Below the pieces are notes generated by a model. The model saw only the letters and a program-made list of their open reading frames with translations, did no database searches and was not told the DNA's origin. DNA of 64,000 nt, taken from the NCBI GenBank assembly GCA_001414485.1, contig LLEY01000068.1, positions 186,001 to 250,000 on the forward strand, in the 5' to 3' direction. This DNA comes from Calycina herbarum. Taxonomy: Eukaryota > Ascomycota > Leotiomycetes > Helotiales > Pezizellaceae. The first letter of the stretch is position 1, and each line of letters starts with the position of its first letter. A program made the position numbers and the translations under genes. Below are positions 1 through 10,904 of the stretch, one piece after another.

Positions 1-182
1 GTTGATCACTGACGGATCGTGATGAACAAGGGTTAGGAAGGGGACGATAGAATCTGGAAATAAAGTATCTCGAGTAGACGATTCAACCTAACATAACCCA
101 TACTTGCTTTTGCTGAAGTAAACTTATTCCCTATAAGTGATACCACCAAGTCATCCTGCGTCAACACCGGCTTCATGGACAA

Positions 183-887
183 TCAGCCATCATCATTCTT
201 CGACTCCCACTTCAACTTCCATCCCTTATCACTAAACCACGCCCAGGTATAAAACGGTCTCGGATGAACGTTATCCCTGATCAAGTCAAAAGAAAATTTT
301 CCAGGCACCGTGTCAAACCAGCCCTCGACAGCCTCGATTCCTAGTTCCTTATTGATCTCCTTGATCTTGCTCTTCCTATATTCACTCTGTTCTTCTGAGC
401 AGCGGTTTGTGATTGACAGCCGCTCCAGCTCGAATCCTTTTGCAAACTGGAAAATTTCGTCGAAGTATTTTTGTGATTGCGGCCCACTGCCGGCTGCGAA
501 GTAAACGTTCAGATCGATGAGTGACGTCAGGGACGACAATGAAGGGTGGGAGACGAGGGTTGGGATTAGGGTGAAGTAACCTCCACTTCGGAGTGTCAGT
601 CATGCTTCCTAACTCCCAGAGATGGAGAAGAGACAAACTCACCGGATAGATAATCTCCGGATAGTGGAGATTCCTTTTGGGGATAGGCGGTCGAGCTTTC
701 CTAGTAGGAGATTTTCGCCATTGGCTCTGTATATGTTTCTGTCTGCTACCATACTGAGGGCTTCTTGGTACATTTTCTCATTTGGAAGGAGCGCAATGAG
801 AATTGTTGGAGTGGGATCATGTTGGTTGATGACGAGATCGAAGATCTGGGCTCTTAATTCAGGGGCAATGGCTTGTAAAGACATCAT
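183..887 (-). CDS. 2EXR/F-box-like protein, two exons
   Basis: Small intracellular protein of about 215 aa; no biochemical role is known. Exons are 643-887 and 183-585, split by a 57-bp GTGAGT..AAG intron; they sum to 216 codons including stop. The N-terminal half reads LQAIAPELRAQIFDLV followed by a MYQEAL segment, which is the LPxEiRxxIf pattern of fungal 2EXR/F-box-like proteins. The C-terminal half has a YTWAWF..GWKLKWE ending that recurs in the two paralogues downstream (YTWTW..LEWE and WTWQAP..MQW). I start at the tandem ATGs (887/884); a longer frame opens to 1070 but lacks family similarity. Unlike its two neighbours it has no pentapeptide-like N-terminus. Family assignment is by motif only. 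Confidence 0.6.
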
Positions 888-2162
888 GTGAGAATCATGA
901 GTTGAGTGTGGTTTGTTTTGTGTGTGATTTTTTTGCAATGAGATGTAGGTGCTACGTCTGCAGTCGCTGAAGAAGGAGGCTGATTTTATAAAAGAGGGAG
1001 AACACTCAGTGAATGTCACGCGATATAGGTCAGAAGGGGTCAGGGGAATCTCCCATATCATAGCTCGCATGACTATGATTCAAACTGAGAATCACAATAG
1101 GTGTGATACCAAGCCCATAATTATAAGGTTGCCTATTCTAAAAACAAGAAAGGTGCGCTGGTATTGTCCTGGGACATACAGATAAACAGAGTGGTTCGTA
1201 AAGGTGGGTGGAAAATAGGTGGTATTGTGTATGTATAGCCTCCCGGTGTACCTGCAAACCTCATCTCACAACCCACCAGCCACCACCACACAGCCCAACC
1301 GCCCCCCCCCAGCGCCAAAATAATTCGAAATAACGCAACTCTCCATCAGCATAAAACAGTCCTCGTGGCTGGAACGGTTAGATAAGGTTATTAGAAAAGT
1401 ACATCTCAAAAGAGACTGAGCTACCGCTACTATCCCTTGCTAGACGAAAACATCCCATTGATTAAATTCTGGGTGACTTTGGGTCGTGTTGGCGGAGTTG
1501 GTTCTCTGCACTGTAACATTCTTTTTGCGATTCTTTTGCTTGAGCTAGCTGGGTTGGGGAGTTTGGGTAGGCTGTTTTTTAGGCGACAAGGAACAATTCA
1601 CTCTCCCCTCGGGCTCGTGCCACCACGACACCATATAACGCAGCGCTTGGGTCGAGAAGGGAAGGCCCAACCGTGGACAGAAATACTAACTTTCTGAGAC
1701 AATTTAGCATGATTGTTCCAAAGCTTCTAGGTTAATATTCTAAATTGCTCGAAGTATCTAGGGTAATTGTTTTGAATTACCCTAAATATTCAGAACAACG
1801 AGGTAGGGAGGCAGTTACAGACACTGCTTCTGTCCATCGCAAGATAGCTAACTAGGAAGTATGACTGTTCTTTTCTAGTGGTGTCATGTTAATAACCACG
1901 TGAGAAAATATCGTATTCACTCATACCTTACCTTAAGCCAATAAACCTTGAGTTCGTGATTCTCTCCCTATCTTCAATCGAGTTTAGTCTCTAGCATGAT
2001 TCATTGAGTAGCATTCAGCTCACTTCACCTTACTGTGGTAACATGGAATTCGAATATGAAGAACGTTCATTTCTGTTCTACCTGATATCGCCATTTAAAG
2101 ACTACAGGCATGTGAAATTCCTCTATGCTTACTTGAACGGGGAAAGCAACCACGCAATCCAA
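888..2162. other. intergenic region with a dispersed-repeat copy
   Basis: About 1.3 kb without a supportable gene. It holds a C-rich tract near 1302-1312 and copy 1 of a diverged dispersed repeat (see 1711-1810). Open frames here are short and show no recognisable protein pattern. Confidence 0.5.
1711..1810 (+). repeat. dispersed repeat, copy 1
   Basis: This shares an ordered series of blocks with 54812-54915: an ATTGTTC start, a nearly identical core TAGGTTAATATTCTAAATTG, TTGAATTACCCTAA, then an AACAAC and AGGGAGG-like end. Conservation of block order over about 100 bp points to a mobile or formerly mobile repeat. No coding capacity is seen. Confidence 0.6.
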
Positions 2163-3651
2163 TCAGGAAGCTTTTGACCGAAGACAAATTTCACTCATAT
2201 TATCCCACTGCATGTTGCAATCCTTGGGTGCTTGCCATGTCCAGATGGTTCCAGATTTCCTGTAACGATATCCTGGATGTCGAAACAAGTTAGGTTCAAT
2301 TGGACGATAGTCGCTCAACCTATTGTTCATCGCCGAAACACCAAGCTGAATATTGAAATCCCAGATTTTGGCATTCATGATTTCATCACATTTCGCGTAG
2401 GTGGCTTTTTGAGATGGTGTTGTCTCATCCTCATACGTCTCCATATATTCTAGTTTGATAGAAAGCTTTTCCAGAGAGTATCTCTTGGCGAGCTCGATGA
2501 ATGCTTTGATCCTGGCTTCGAAGTCGTCTGGCTGCTCGTCATAAATCTCGACAAGTTGCAAGTCTCTTAGATGCTGTAGGTATGGAAGCTTTTTCCCTTC
2601 AAGAAGACAATTGACAATATCGCCGCGCTCTATAATTTTGGATCTGATTTTGATTTCGGTCTTGGTTCCGTTTTTGGTTTTCTTCTCGGTTTTCCATTTT
2701 CTATCTACTGGAGTGAACCATCTACAGACTTATTAGTGATTGCCCCATGAAAAGAAAGAGCTTGGAAGGGAACGGTAAGACTCACGAGACCGAGAGTCGC
2801 TGAATTGAGTTGATGGTGTTATTTGACATTTTCGGAAGAATCAATTCGTCCAGGCGACCCAAGTCTTTCAACAGGAAGTGGTTGTCTCGAACCAAAACAC
2901 CTAAAGCCTCCTTGTACATGGTCGTCTCAGGTCGTAAAGCGATAATCAATGGTGGTGTTCTGCCAATCCACTTGGTGACCAAGCTGAAAATCCTCTTTCG
3001 TACCTCAACTGGCAACACAGTCAAAGGGAGCGGGGCTTGATTTTCGATGAGTCTGCCGTCATGTTTGCAATTCTTGTAATAACTGCCGACGCTGACTTTC
3101 GGCTTCTCCACCTTGCTATCTTGGAAATCGCTGAAGAGAATGCTGCAATTTGTAGAAGACCCGCCATTCATCTTCGACCATCGCATTTTGATATTTCGAA
3201 GCTCACATCTCCCAAAATTGCATTCGACATATTGTGGGCAGCATGGAAGTTCATCAGGGAGGTCTCGGTGTCGTGGAAGAACCCTATCGAGGACGCGTCG
3301 ATCTTGGTCGGAGTCGGACGGAGGTGTGTGGATGATTTCGCAGTTGATGAGCTTGCAATTCAATACCTCGCAATCGACAATCGTAGTATCGTAAAGTTTC
3401 GAGTTCCAAATCATGGATTTGTTGATGACAGTATCTCGAAGCGTTGATTTGTCGAAAGAGGAGTTGACGATGTCGCATCGGCTTGTTTTCATGCGGGTCA
3501 AGACGCAGCTTTGGATCTCTGAACTTGTTGCCTCGCATTCGTCCAGGGTGCGATTGAAGATTTTGGTCTGGGTGAAAATGAGATAATCCTGGGTTTTCTG
3601 ACTCTTTTGGGATAAAACCAAGAATGGACTTGGCACCTTCTTCTTCTCCAT
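2163..3651 (-). CDS. pentapeptide-like repeat plus 2EXR-like fusion protein
   Basis: Two exons, 2786-3651 and 2163-2721, joined over a 64-bp GTGAGT..TAG intron; they sum to 475 codons including stop (474 aa). Residues of about 30-110 form a run of short alternating segments (DIVNSSF, STLRDTV, TTIVDCEVLNCKLINCEI) like the solenoid of pentapeptide-repeat proteins. The middle contains LPVEVRKRIFSLV and MYKEALGVL, the 2EXR/F-box-like core, and the C-terminus has the IWTWQAP motif shared with the paralogues. I chose the ATG at 3651 (MEKKK). An in-frame ATG at 3771 would add 40 residues encoded partly by a GTTGAAG microsatellite. Predicted to be an intracellular protein-interaction molecule; function unknown. 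Confidence 0.65.
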
Positions 3652-3689
3652 TTTGCGTATCGGGGTCGGATGCTTGTTGATGGAAAGGG

Positions 3690-3735
3690 TGGTTGTTGAT
3701 GTTGAAGGTTGAAGGTTGAATGTTGAAGGTTGTTG
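3690..3735. repeat. GTTGAAG microsatellite
   Basis: Imperfect tandem units of GTTGAAG/GTTGATG lie just upstream of the preferred start codon at 3651, in its leader or in an N-terminal extension. This is a plausible length-variable tract. Confidence 0.7.
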
Positions 3736-3984
3736 GCGGTTACGGATTTGGTTGACCAGAAATTGCTGCACTTAGTGAATGGGGCTTTTCAAACAGATGA
3801 TGGTGGAGGGATCGGTGTTTTTTTCTTCCGAGAATATGAGACCAAGTGAAGAGTCGGAGGTGAAGCCAATGAAACAAAAAAAAACAATCTCCTTTCCATT
3901 GAGCGGCAGTAAATAAATAGCACGTCATTCCAACTTTCTGGGAGAATCCAAGCCATTAACCAGATAATTTGGGACAATGGAGGT

Positions 3985-4045
3985 GTATTGTTCTAACTTT
4001 CCAGGATAATTTACTTGAAATACCCTAGAAAGTGGGAATAGCGAG
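3985..4045 (+). repeat. dispersed repeat, diverged copy 2
   Basis: This stretch has the same block order as copies at 1711 and 54812 (ATTGTTCTAA, a TAATTTAC/TAATAT block, TTGAAATACCCTA), but it is more diverged. It lies in the 740-bp gap between the second and third 2EXR paralogues. Nothing else is recognised between 3652 and 4392. Confidence 0.45.
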
Positions 4046-4392
4046 GGCAGGTACAAACCTGAAGTATCTACTGCCACTTTTAATATCCATCGTGAGCCTA
4101 GATACACTTACTAGACCTAGTATTTATCTTGAATCAGCCAGAACCTTTGTCTCAATAGCTTCATTGAAGCGAAGCGAGAAATGTATAATTCGTCATTTTA
4201 GAATACCTACAGGAAAAACATCCAAATACGAATATGAATACCACAGCACACTCATACAGAAGATGTTCATTGAATTTTGCTAAAGCACAAATCAAATCAT
4301 GCTACAATCTCGCTGAAGGAAAAACAATACAAGAATCCCTTGCCCAGATGACAAATCTGACGTCTCAGCAATCCCAACACAAATATCCACCC

Positions 4393-5987
4393 TCAGTCTT
4401 CCGTCTCCCACTCCAAAGTAGCACCGTCTTCCGCAATCCATGTCCACGTGTATTGTGAACCTCCCCAGTTGTGTTTTGGAATGTATATATTTGGCTCCCC
4501 GGGTAAGTCATGACCATTGATCTCGTAAGCCGTCATACGAGTTAGCACCGGCGAAACCCAGAGCTCGCTAGTGATTTCTGAAATCATCTCGTCAATATAC
4601 CCTCTATGTTCAGCCTTATGTGGTGGCTCTGGGGAATAGAGGCGATGGTGCTCAAGTCTTTCTTCGTGAGTAATAGCGAGTCTCTTCAAGGCATGTTTCT
4701 TTGCAAAGCCTATCATCACTCGAAAATCGGCAACAACTTGCTCTTCGCTGTAGACTTCGATCGACATATGCAGGTCCATAAGCTGATTGAAATGAGGGAG
4801 TTTGTTTTCGTCGAGAGGAGAGAGAGAGTAGTATCGAATATCACGAATGTTACCTACTTGAATGTCACCGACTTGAGTTGTTGGCATAGTCTTTACACCA
4901 CTAATCAAGGGTTAGTAATCTTTATATTCGAAGTGTTTATCAACGTACCAAATTGAGAGTCTTTGAAGTGATTGAGATGGTATCCTGGTATCTTCCAGTC
5001 CTACTGGGAAGCGCAAACGGAAATAATAATTCTTTGCAAATACTTGCAAGGCTTCTTGATAAAGTTGTGTTCGTTCCACTCGGAGGGCTTTGACCAATGC
5101 TGGTATGCTACGTTCCAAGTTGGCCCCATATCTACGCTCCCAGCCGTCTGCATAGCCATGACAGCCGCCGATAACATATTCAAATACCCGAATTCTGATT
5201 TCCACTGGCAAGACTGACAGAGATGAGCCAGAAGCACGGTGTTTAATGACTTGACCATCTTCGATACATGCCTTGAGAAGAGTGTGAACAAAAGTGGATT
5301 GTTCCAGCCGGCTACCTTGAACCTCTGAATAGTTGATGCTGCAATTTTGTGCAGCGAGTTGCGTGAGGACCGAAGTATGGAAATTGCAGTCGCTGATATG
5401 ACCACCGTAAACCTTTGTTGACTAGATTGTCCAGTCCCTGATTTGAGATCCAATAATTTCACAATCGGAAAACTTCAAATCGCGTTGATCTCGCTCTTGT
5501 TCGTAACCAGGCTCTCGGGTCAGAGGTTGGTCATCGATTTCGCTATCCGATTCGTACAGATCTTCGGGAGGGAAAATGTCGAGGTCCATGTCCCATTCGC
5601 TGAGATCTTGTTCGGTCGGAATGTTGAAATTGGAGTCTGAATTATCTTCCTTTCTGATACTGCAGTTGATAACTTTGCAGTGGTCTACAGAGCTTGGATG
5701 ATAGTGCAGTTATAGAGCTCTTAATGTCTTATGTAAGCACCAATTATGATGGTGTTTCGAATTATTGAATGGCTATAGACAGTGGCGTCTGAAATGATGC
5801 ATTTTTCGATAGTGCATTCATCAAGTACTGTATCCTCCCCTGATATGCAGCTCGTTAAATTGCATTTTCTTAAATGCCCACTCACAAATCTAATGTTGTG
5901 AATGTCCTCTTGAAGAAACTTTTCTCTGAAATCCTTAGGGCGTACAGGTAACTCAAACGGAGCAGGCTGCGAAGTCAAACTGTCCAT
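4393..5987 (-). pseudogene. third 2EXR/pentapeptide-like paralogue, interrupted by TAG
   Basis: Third tandem paralogue. From the ATG at 5987, exon 1 encodes the pentapeptide-like N-terminus and can join, over a 56-bp GTGCTT..TAG intron, to a frame with the same CKVINCSI pattern as the neighbour. That frame continues into LPVEIRIRVFEYVI and YQEALQVFA (2EXR-like core). It is spliced again (intron 4901-4948, GTACGT donor) to a C-terminal exon ending YTWTW..LEWE. It carries an in-frame TAG at 5422-5424, inside a block whose protein similarity continues on both sides. No GT..AG intron in a compatible phase removes it. Either the gene is dead or it makes a truncated repeat-only protein. Confidence 0.65.
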
Positions 5988-6994
5988 GTTGGTCTTTGTC
6001 TGCGGTACGGTGGTTGAGAGAAGGCAGGGCAGGTTGTAAGAGAGCTGGCTGAAAGGAGCGGCTTGTAAAGAGTGTTGGAAAGTTGGCTATAAAGATGGCT
6101 GCAGACTGTTTTGCCTATAAGGTGGAAGACTTAAGAGTTGTTGGTGTCCATTGCAAGAAGAGCTCAAGTATTTATGCTTTTCAGCCACGCTATTAAGCGA
6201 AAAAAACAGCTTAAGCTGCATGTTTTTAAAGTCGCTAAACAACAGTCAGTGAATTTGAAACCAGGGTTCACCAAAGTAGGATTCACAGTTTGAAAGTTCC
6301 CACCTAAATCTGCTGTTTCTAGCTGCGACGTTCTTGCTGATTTGTATATACGACCAGCGAGTGAAAAGTATAGTGGTGTTCAGCCCCCATGAGAGAGATA
6401 TGACTATGTTGTTTGTGCTGAACGCAGAGTCAATTTTAAGGAAATTCTTTCATCAGGAAGATGGGACTTTTATAAGAAAAATCTGCTCTAGTGGCACATT
6501 TTAGTTCTAGTAATTGTCAGCCTGCTAGTTTGCTAGATAGTCATGCGTTAATGGCATTAGAGAAAGGAGAAAGTCATGCGCCACATCCCTATGGGTGGTG
6601 GCCCCACTTACGCCGCGTATATTCTTATACAATAATGAGAACAATTACAGCAACCAAAAGAGAAAGTTGTAGAGGCGCAGTAGGGTCAAGTCTGACGAAA
6701 GCTTCCATATGCACCGATGACAGTATAGCCATTTGGCTCTAGCAAGTTTACGTAAATCTGACTCTTCTTTTTTTTCGTTTTTTTTCGTGCCTAGTATACA
6801 TCTTTCTAGCCGTTGGTAATTTTTTTTGCTCTTTAAACGCCGCTTCCAAACACAGTTGTACCACAGCCAATTACGGTTAGACCCATAATCACTTCTCACC
6901 AATTTATGTAAGTTCTTGAAGGCTTTCCAAATCAATTCAGTACATGGCTCCAATCTAGGTGTGAGGTGAATGATGACTGAAACTCATATACTAC
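5988..6994. other. intergenic region
   Basis: About 1 kb between two minus-strand genes. T-rich runs occur near 6770-6790 and 6822-6830. No protein-like frame, RNA gene or repeat is recognised. Confidence 0.4.
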
Positions 6995-9900
6995 TCAAGT
7001 ACTGGTTTCAGATACTAAAGCTCCGTCAGCTTGATATTTCGACCTCAATTCTGTTAGTTGGCATACCCTCAGTGTCCTCAATTCAATACCGCCCTCAGGC
7101 AATGAACCTTGATCAAAAGTGACCTGCGCCAGGAGTTTCTTCCGTTTTTGGATCTCCACCACTTGCTACAATAATCATTAGCCTAACCCCTTTTATTGAT
7201 GAAAAGGGATTATTACCTCCTCCAAAGAATCGCGCATCAAATATCTAATCGTTGTCACTTCTCGATGCTGACCAACTCGATGCACACGGCAAAGTGCCTG
7301 TTCTTCAACCATAGGATTCCAGTGAGGCTCCATGAGATAGACACGTGAAGCAGACGTAAGATCAAGACTTTGATTGTCAGAATTCAAGCATTTGGGGATA
7401 GAAAAGATGCGGACTGACCCTGCTCCACCACAAGTAATCGATACGAGGATCACGCGAAGGGCTGTGTTTGTTTCAAACTCCAACAGTGCATCCTTTCTTT
7501 TTGAGAGGCTTATTTTACCGTCGATTCTTGTGTACGGTATGTTGTGGGTATCGAGGAGGAGTTGGATTAGATCAAGTGTGTAAGTCCAGTAGGAAAATAC
7601 GACACTAAGAGAGGTTAGGAGATTGCCGGTAGGGAAATGAAGGACGAACCTCTTTTCTTCCGAGCAGTGTATCGAGATATCTCTCACCAGAGCTTTGATC
7701 TTGGTGGACATAGAATCTGTATCGTTGAATCTCGTAGTGGGATAGATGGGCGAATTTGCATGATCTGGCTCAAAATAATTTCTGTCAGCAGAAACTGAGA
7801 CACCTACTTCAGAGGCACAGCTTGCACAAAGAGAATGTGTATTCGTGCCCCAAGAGTCATTTGCTGCAAACTTGTTAGATGTAAAGGCTTCAAGGAGCTC
7901 CTCCAATTTATCGAGGCCACATTGGTCGCGTGTAGCATGATGGGTCGGATTCGTCTCGGATTGGGGCATTGAGAAGGGAGAAACGGATTTGGCGGGGCGT
8001 TGGTGGTTAACTTGAGCCATTAACCCATGATTACAGATCAAGCGAAGGGTGTTAAGATGTTGCAATGCATTGAAGGTTGTCGGAGACTGATCATCAGAAA
8101 GGTTTGCAGTTTGCGATGTCGCTCTCGCATTTTCATAAGCTAGGCGCTCTTCAGGTGTAAATTCGAGGTGATGAATTTCATCTTTCCGTGCGGGGAGCTT
8201 TACGACAGATTTTGTCCGGCTAATTGTGATTGCTCTGACGAGAGTCTTTAATCTGAGATACCCATCTACTTCGCCACGCTGCCAGGGACGAGAAATGTCT
8301 TCATCGAAATCCGCCTGCTCAGAATAGGGCTGGACACGGAGGAAGGTCAGCAGGCTTTGGAAGTCGCTTAGCTTATTTTGAATGGGCGTGCCAGTAATGG
8401 CCCATCGGTTCATCGACTTAAGGGCGCAGCATGATTGAGCAAGGTCACTTCGGCTGTTTTGTATAGTATGCGCTAAAATTGTTAGTGATGTGGGTAATAT
8501 GTGGTGGAAGAAGATATCTCACCTTCATCAAGAACGATTCGATGCCACACAACAGAGAAAATCGACTGATATTCTTGTGAATCACCCTGCTTGCGCCAAA
8601 TCGCAGAGACGGTATGGAAAGTGGTTATAACAACGTCGTACTGACCCAAGACTTCAACCTCTTTTCGGTTCTGGCCATGAAACACACAAATGTTAAGCGT
8701 GCCTTCGTGAACGTGTCTGATTTATATCGTCAGTGGAAGTAATATGAATTCAAGAAACGTTCAGGGCTATTAGTTCCAATCAATTGATTTGATTCGATCT
8801 ATTTGCCAAAGCGAAGAAGTAAGAATTTCTTATCTTATGAAATGGATAACATAGGAGGATTTAAAAGACCCCAAAGAATTACTAATACCTCTCCACTTGA
8901 AAATATGGGGATTGGTAGGGGGCTCCTGACATGTTTCTGCAAGTTCAATCGAATTTTATGTGATGCGGTCTTCACCTTAGATTGAACATATAAAGCAAGC
9001 TCTCAAGTTACAATTGAAACAGAAATGATTTTTGAGCTGCGAAAGTGGCTCATCTCAACACAGTACTTGGTGTGCGAGTTAAAGATCAAGATGACTGGAA
9101 CAAGAACCATCTAGGAAAATATTTTATTCTTTTCAAGAATAAATAACTCACTGTGAAAATTGTTTTTCCCATGATTGTATTACTGCGAAAACGTCAGTGA
9201 ACCTGGAAGCATCAAATATAGCCAGCATGGATGATACGACTTACAAGATGGGGGTACAATGAGCAATGTTGTTTTGACTTGTGCATAATTGGGGCGACTG
9301 ATTGGGTATGGCGTTATAGTGGATGAAGTGTCAAATTGATTTGCAACAATCAAAGTTAGCATGGACAGTGTCTTTCCCAGACCCATGTCGTCGGCAAGGA
9401 GGCCACCACGAAACTCCGGTGGTGGTGATACTTGGGATCTCCCAATTACATTGTTTCGAAAACTGTACTGTGAGCTACACTTCACTCGGTTGATAAAGAG
9501 ATTGCTCACCCAGTGCCTCCAAAGTTGGTTTGATACTTGGTCCAGATATCACCGCTACCTTCAGCCATGGCCCACCCCTTCTCACGCTGTAACATGAATG
9601 TCAGGGCTATCTTTTGATGGCTAAATTGAGTCAGTAAGTGATCAGAACACACTGTTTGTCAAGACATTACCTAAAAAGTGGAGTCTTCACAGAAGATGGC
9701 GGTTCCGTTTCCGCCAATGGAATTTCATCTTGCATCAATTGGGCCAACAAATCGGGCACCGCCTCCAGTCTTTCGATTTCGAGATTGGTTGTTGTATCAA
9801 AGGAGTCCGCCATCACCACATCGCCCGACTCTGGCGGGATAATATGTGGGTTTCGATATAAAACATGGCGACTGCAACCAACGGGGTCCTGGAGATACAT

Positions 9901-10596
9901 CTTGATACCGGATAAGTAGTTGCCGATAACTTCCTCCAACCCACTGGGGCCAAAGAGAATTATATCCAAAAACCACAGATGCGGCAATCTCGCTTTATGC
10001 CTTTTCCCAAAGTCCGTCCAGGCATCTGGCTCGGGCTTCTTGTAGCAGAATAGGTCCGTAGAAACCTCCCCCACATCTTGTAAATCTGCCAGTATGCGGG
10101 TAGCCTTGGGACATTGTATATCAAATAATAATCCATATCGGGCCTCGGAATGTAGGGTGTTCGTGCTCTCAGAGAAAGAAACATTATGTTTATCTTTCGG
10201 TAAAGCCCCTGAGTCAACCGGAATATGTCTGATATTCACCGCAATACCAGACAACTACAATGCATCAGTTAACTGTGAGAGAGGAAAGGGGGGATGGAGA
10301 TGTGGGGGGCAGCGAACCATTCCAAAACAGCATTCTTCTGAGAGGGCGTCGTCATCAAAGTGGCCCAATTCCGGCGTGGTGGCATAATTCAAACCTTCGT
10401 AATTAGTTTCTCGTATCTCAATGACATATGGAGATATTTGGAGTTTGCTGGAACCATCACCAGCGTATTCTGGTGACGCTATCGTTGTCGGTTGTGGTGA
10501 AAGGTCGTCGTCAATCCTTCTCCGCTTTGGGGCCGGCCCGGCGGGGTTTCCTTCAAGCTCCCGTGTCGTAAGGTTAATAGGTTCATTCAACATCAT
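6995..10596 (-). CDS. SNF2-family DNA-dependent ATPase, Rad5/Uls1/HLTF-like
   Basis: A nuclear Swi2/Snf2 translocase. About ten exons can be followed. Motifs in order are: HQKIALTFMLQREKGW (the entry sequence typical of the Rad5/Uls1 group), Walker A ADDMGLGKT, LIQSWEKQF, DEAH (created across an intron at 8473-8522), TGTPIQNKL, VFSYWT, LLDTHNIPYTRIDG, GGAGLDLTSASRVYL (completed by splicing) and QALCRVHRVGQ. The last exon follows a 51-bp intron (7166-7216) and stops at 6995. Rad5-type enzymes carry a RING domain between motifs III and IV; here only a short CASC remnant is seen, so ubiquitin-ligase activity is doubtful. The intron at 8717-9151 is 435 bp, far longer than its 50-bp neighbours. 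Likely role: chromatin or repair remodelling. Confidence 0.85.
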
Positions 10597-10904
10597 CGTT
10601 CACAAGAGCCTCCAACCATATCCATTCTAGTTTATAGACATCAGCGATACTTCGTGCTGTTCAAAAATCAACAACATGCATGGTATTGTAGTACTCGAAA
10701 GGAGTTCTCGGCTTAGCCCACGCAAGTGCTGGCAGAATGGCGGTCTCCTGCAGAAGGCCTGCAAGGCGCAGCGGAGGCTTATGATAGCACAAACTGCTTC
10801 TTCTTCTCTATTTCTCTCCTCGATACGCCTTGTTTTCTTTGTTTTTCTCCCTGCAACTTTCTGTCAAGGTCGTTCTCTTTCTCGCTTTTTATTGAACTAA
10901 ACTC
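10597..10904. promoter_or_regulatory. divergent promoter region, SNF2 / NLR
   Basis: 308 bp separate the two divergent start codons (10596 minus, 10905 plus). A pyrimidine-rich tract (about 10800-10880, many CTT/TTTCTC runs) directly precedes the NLR start, as is common in fungal leaders. No specific operator was identified. Confidence 0.4.

Noticed and set aside
6645..6953. Minus-strand 102-residue frame downstream of the SNF2 gene
   Set aside because: Sequence is dominated by low-complexity T/A runs and lacks protein character.
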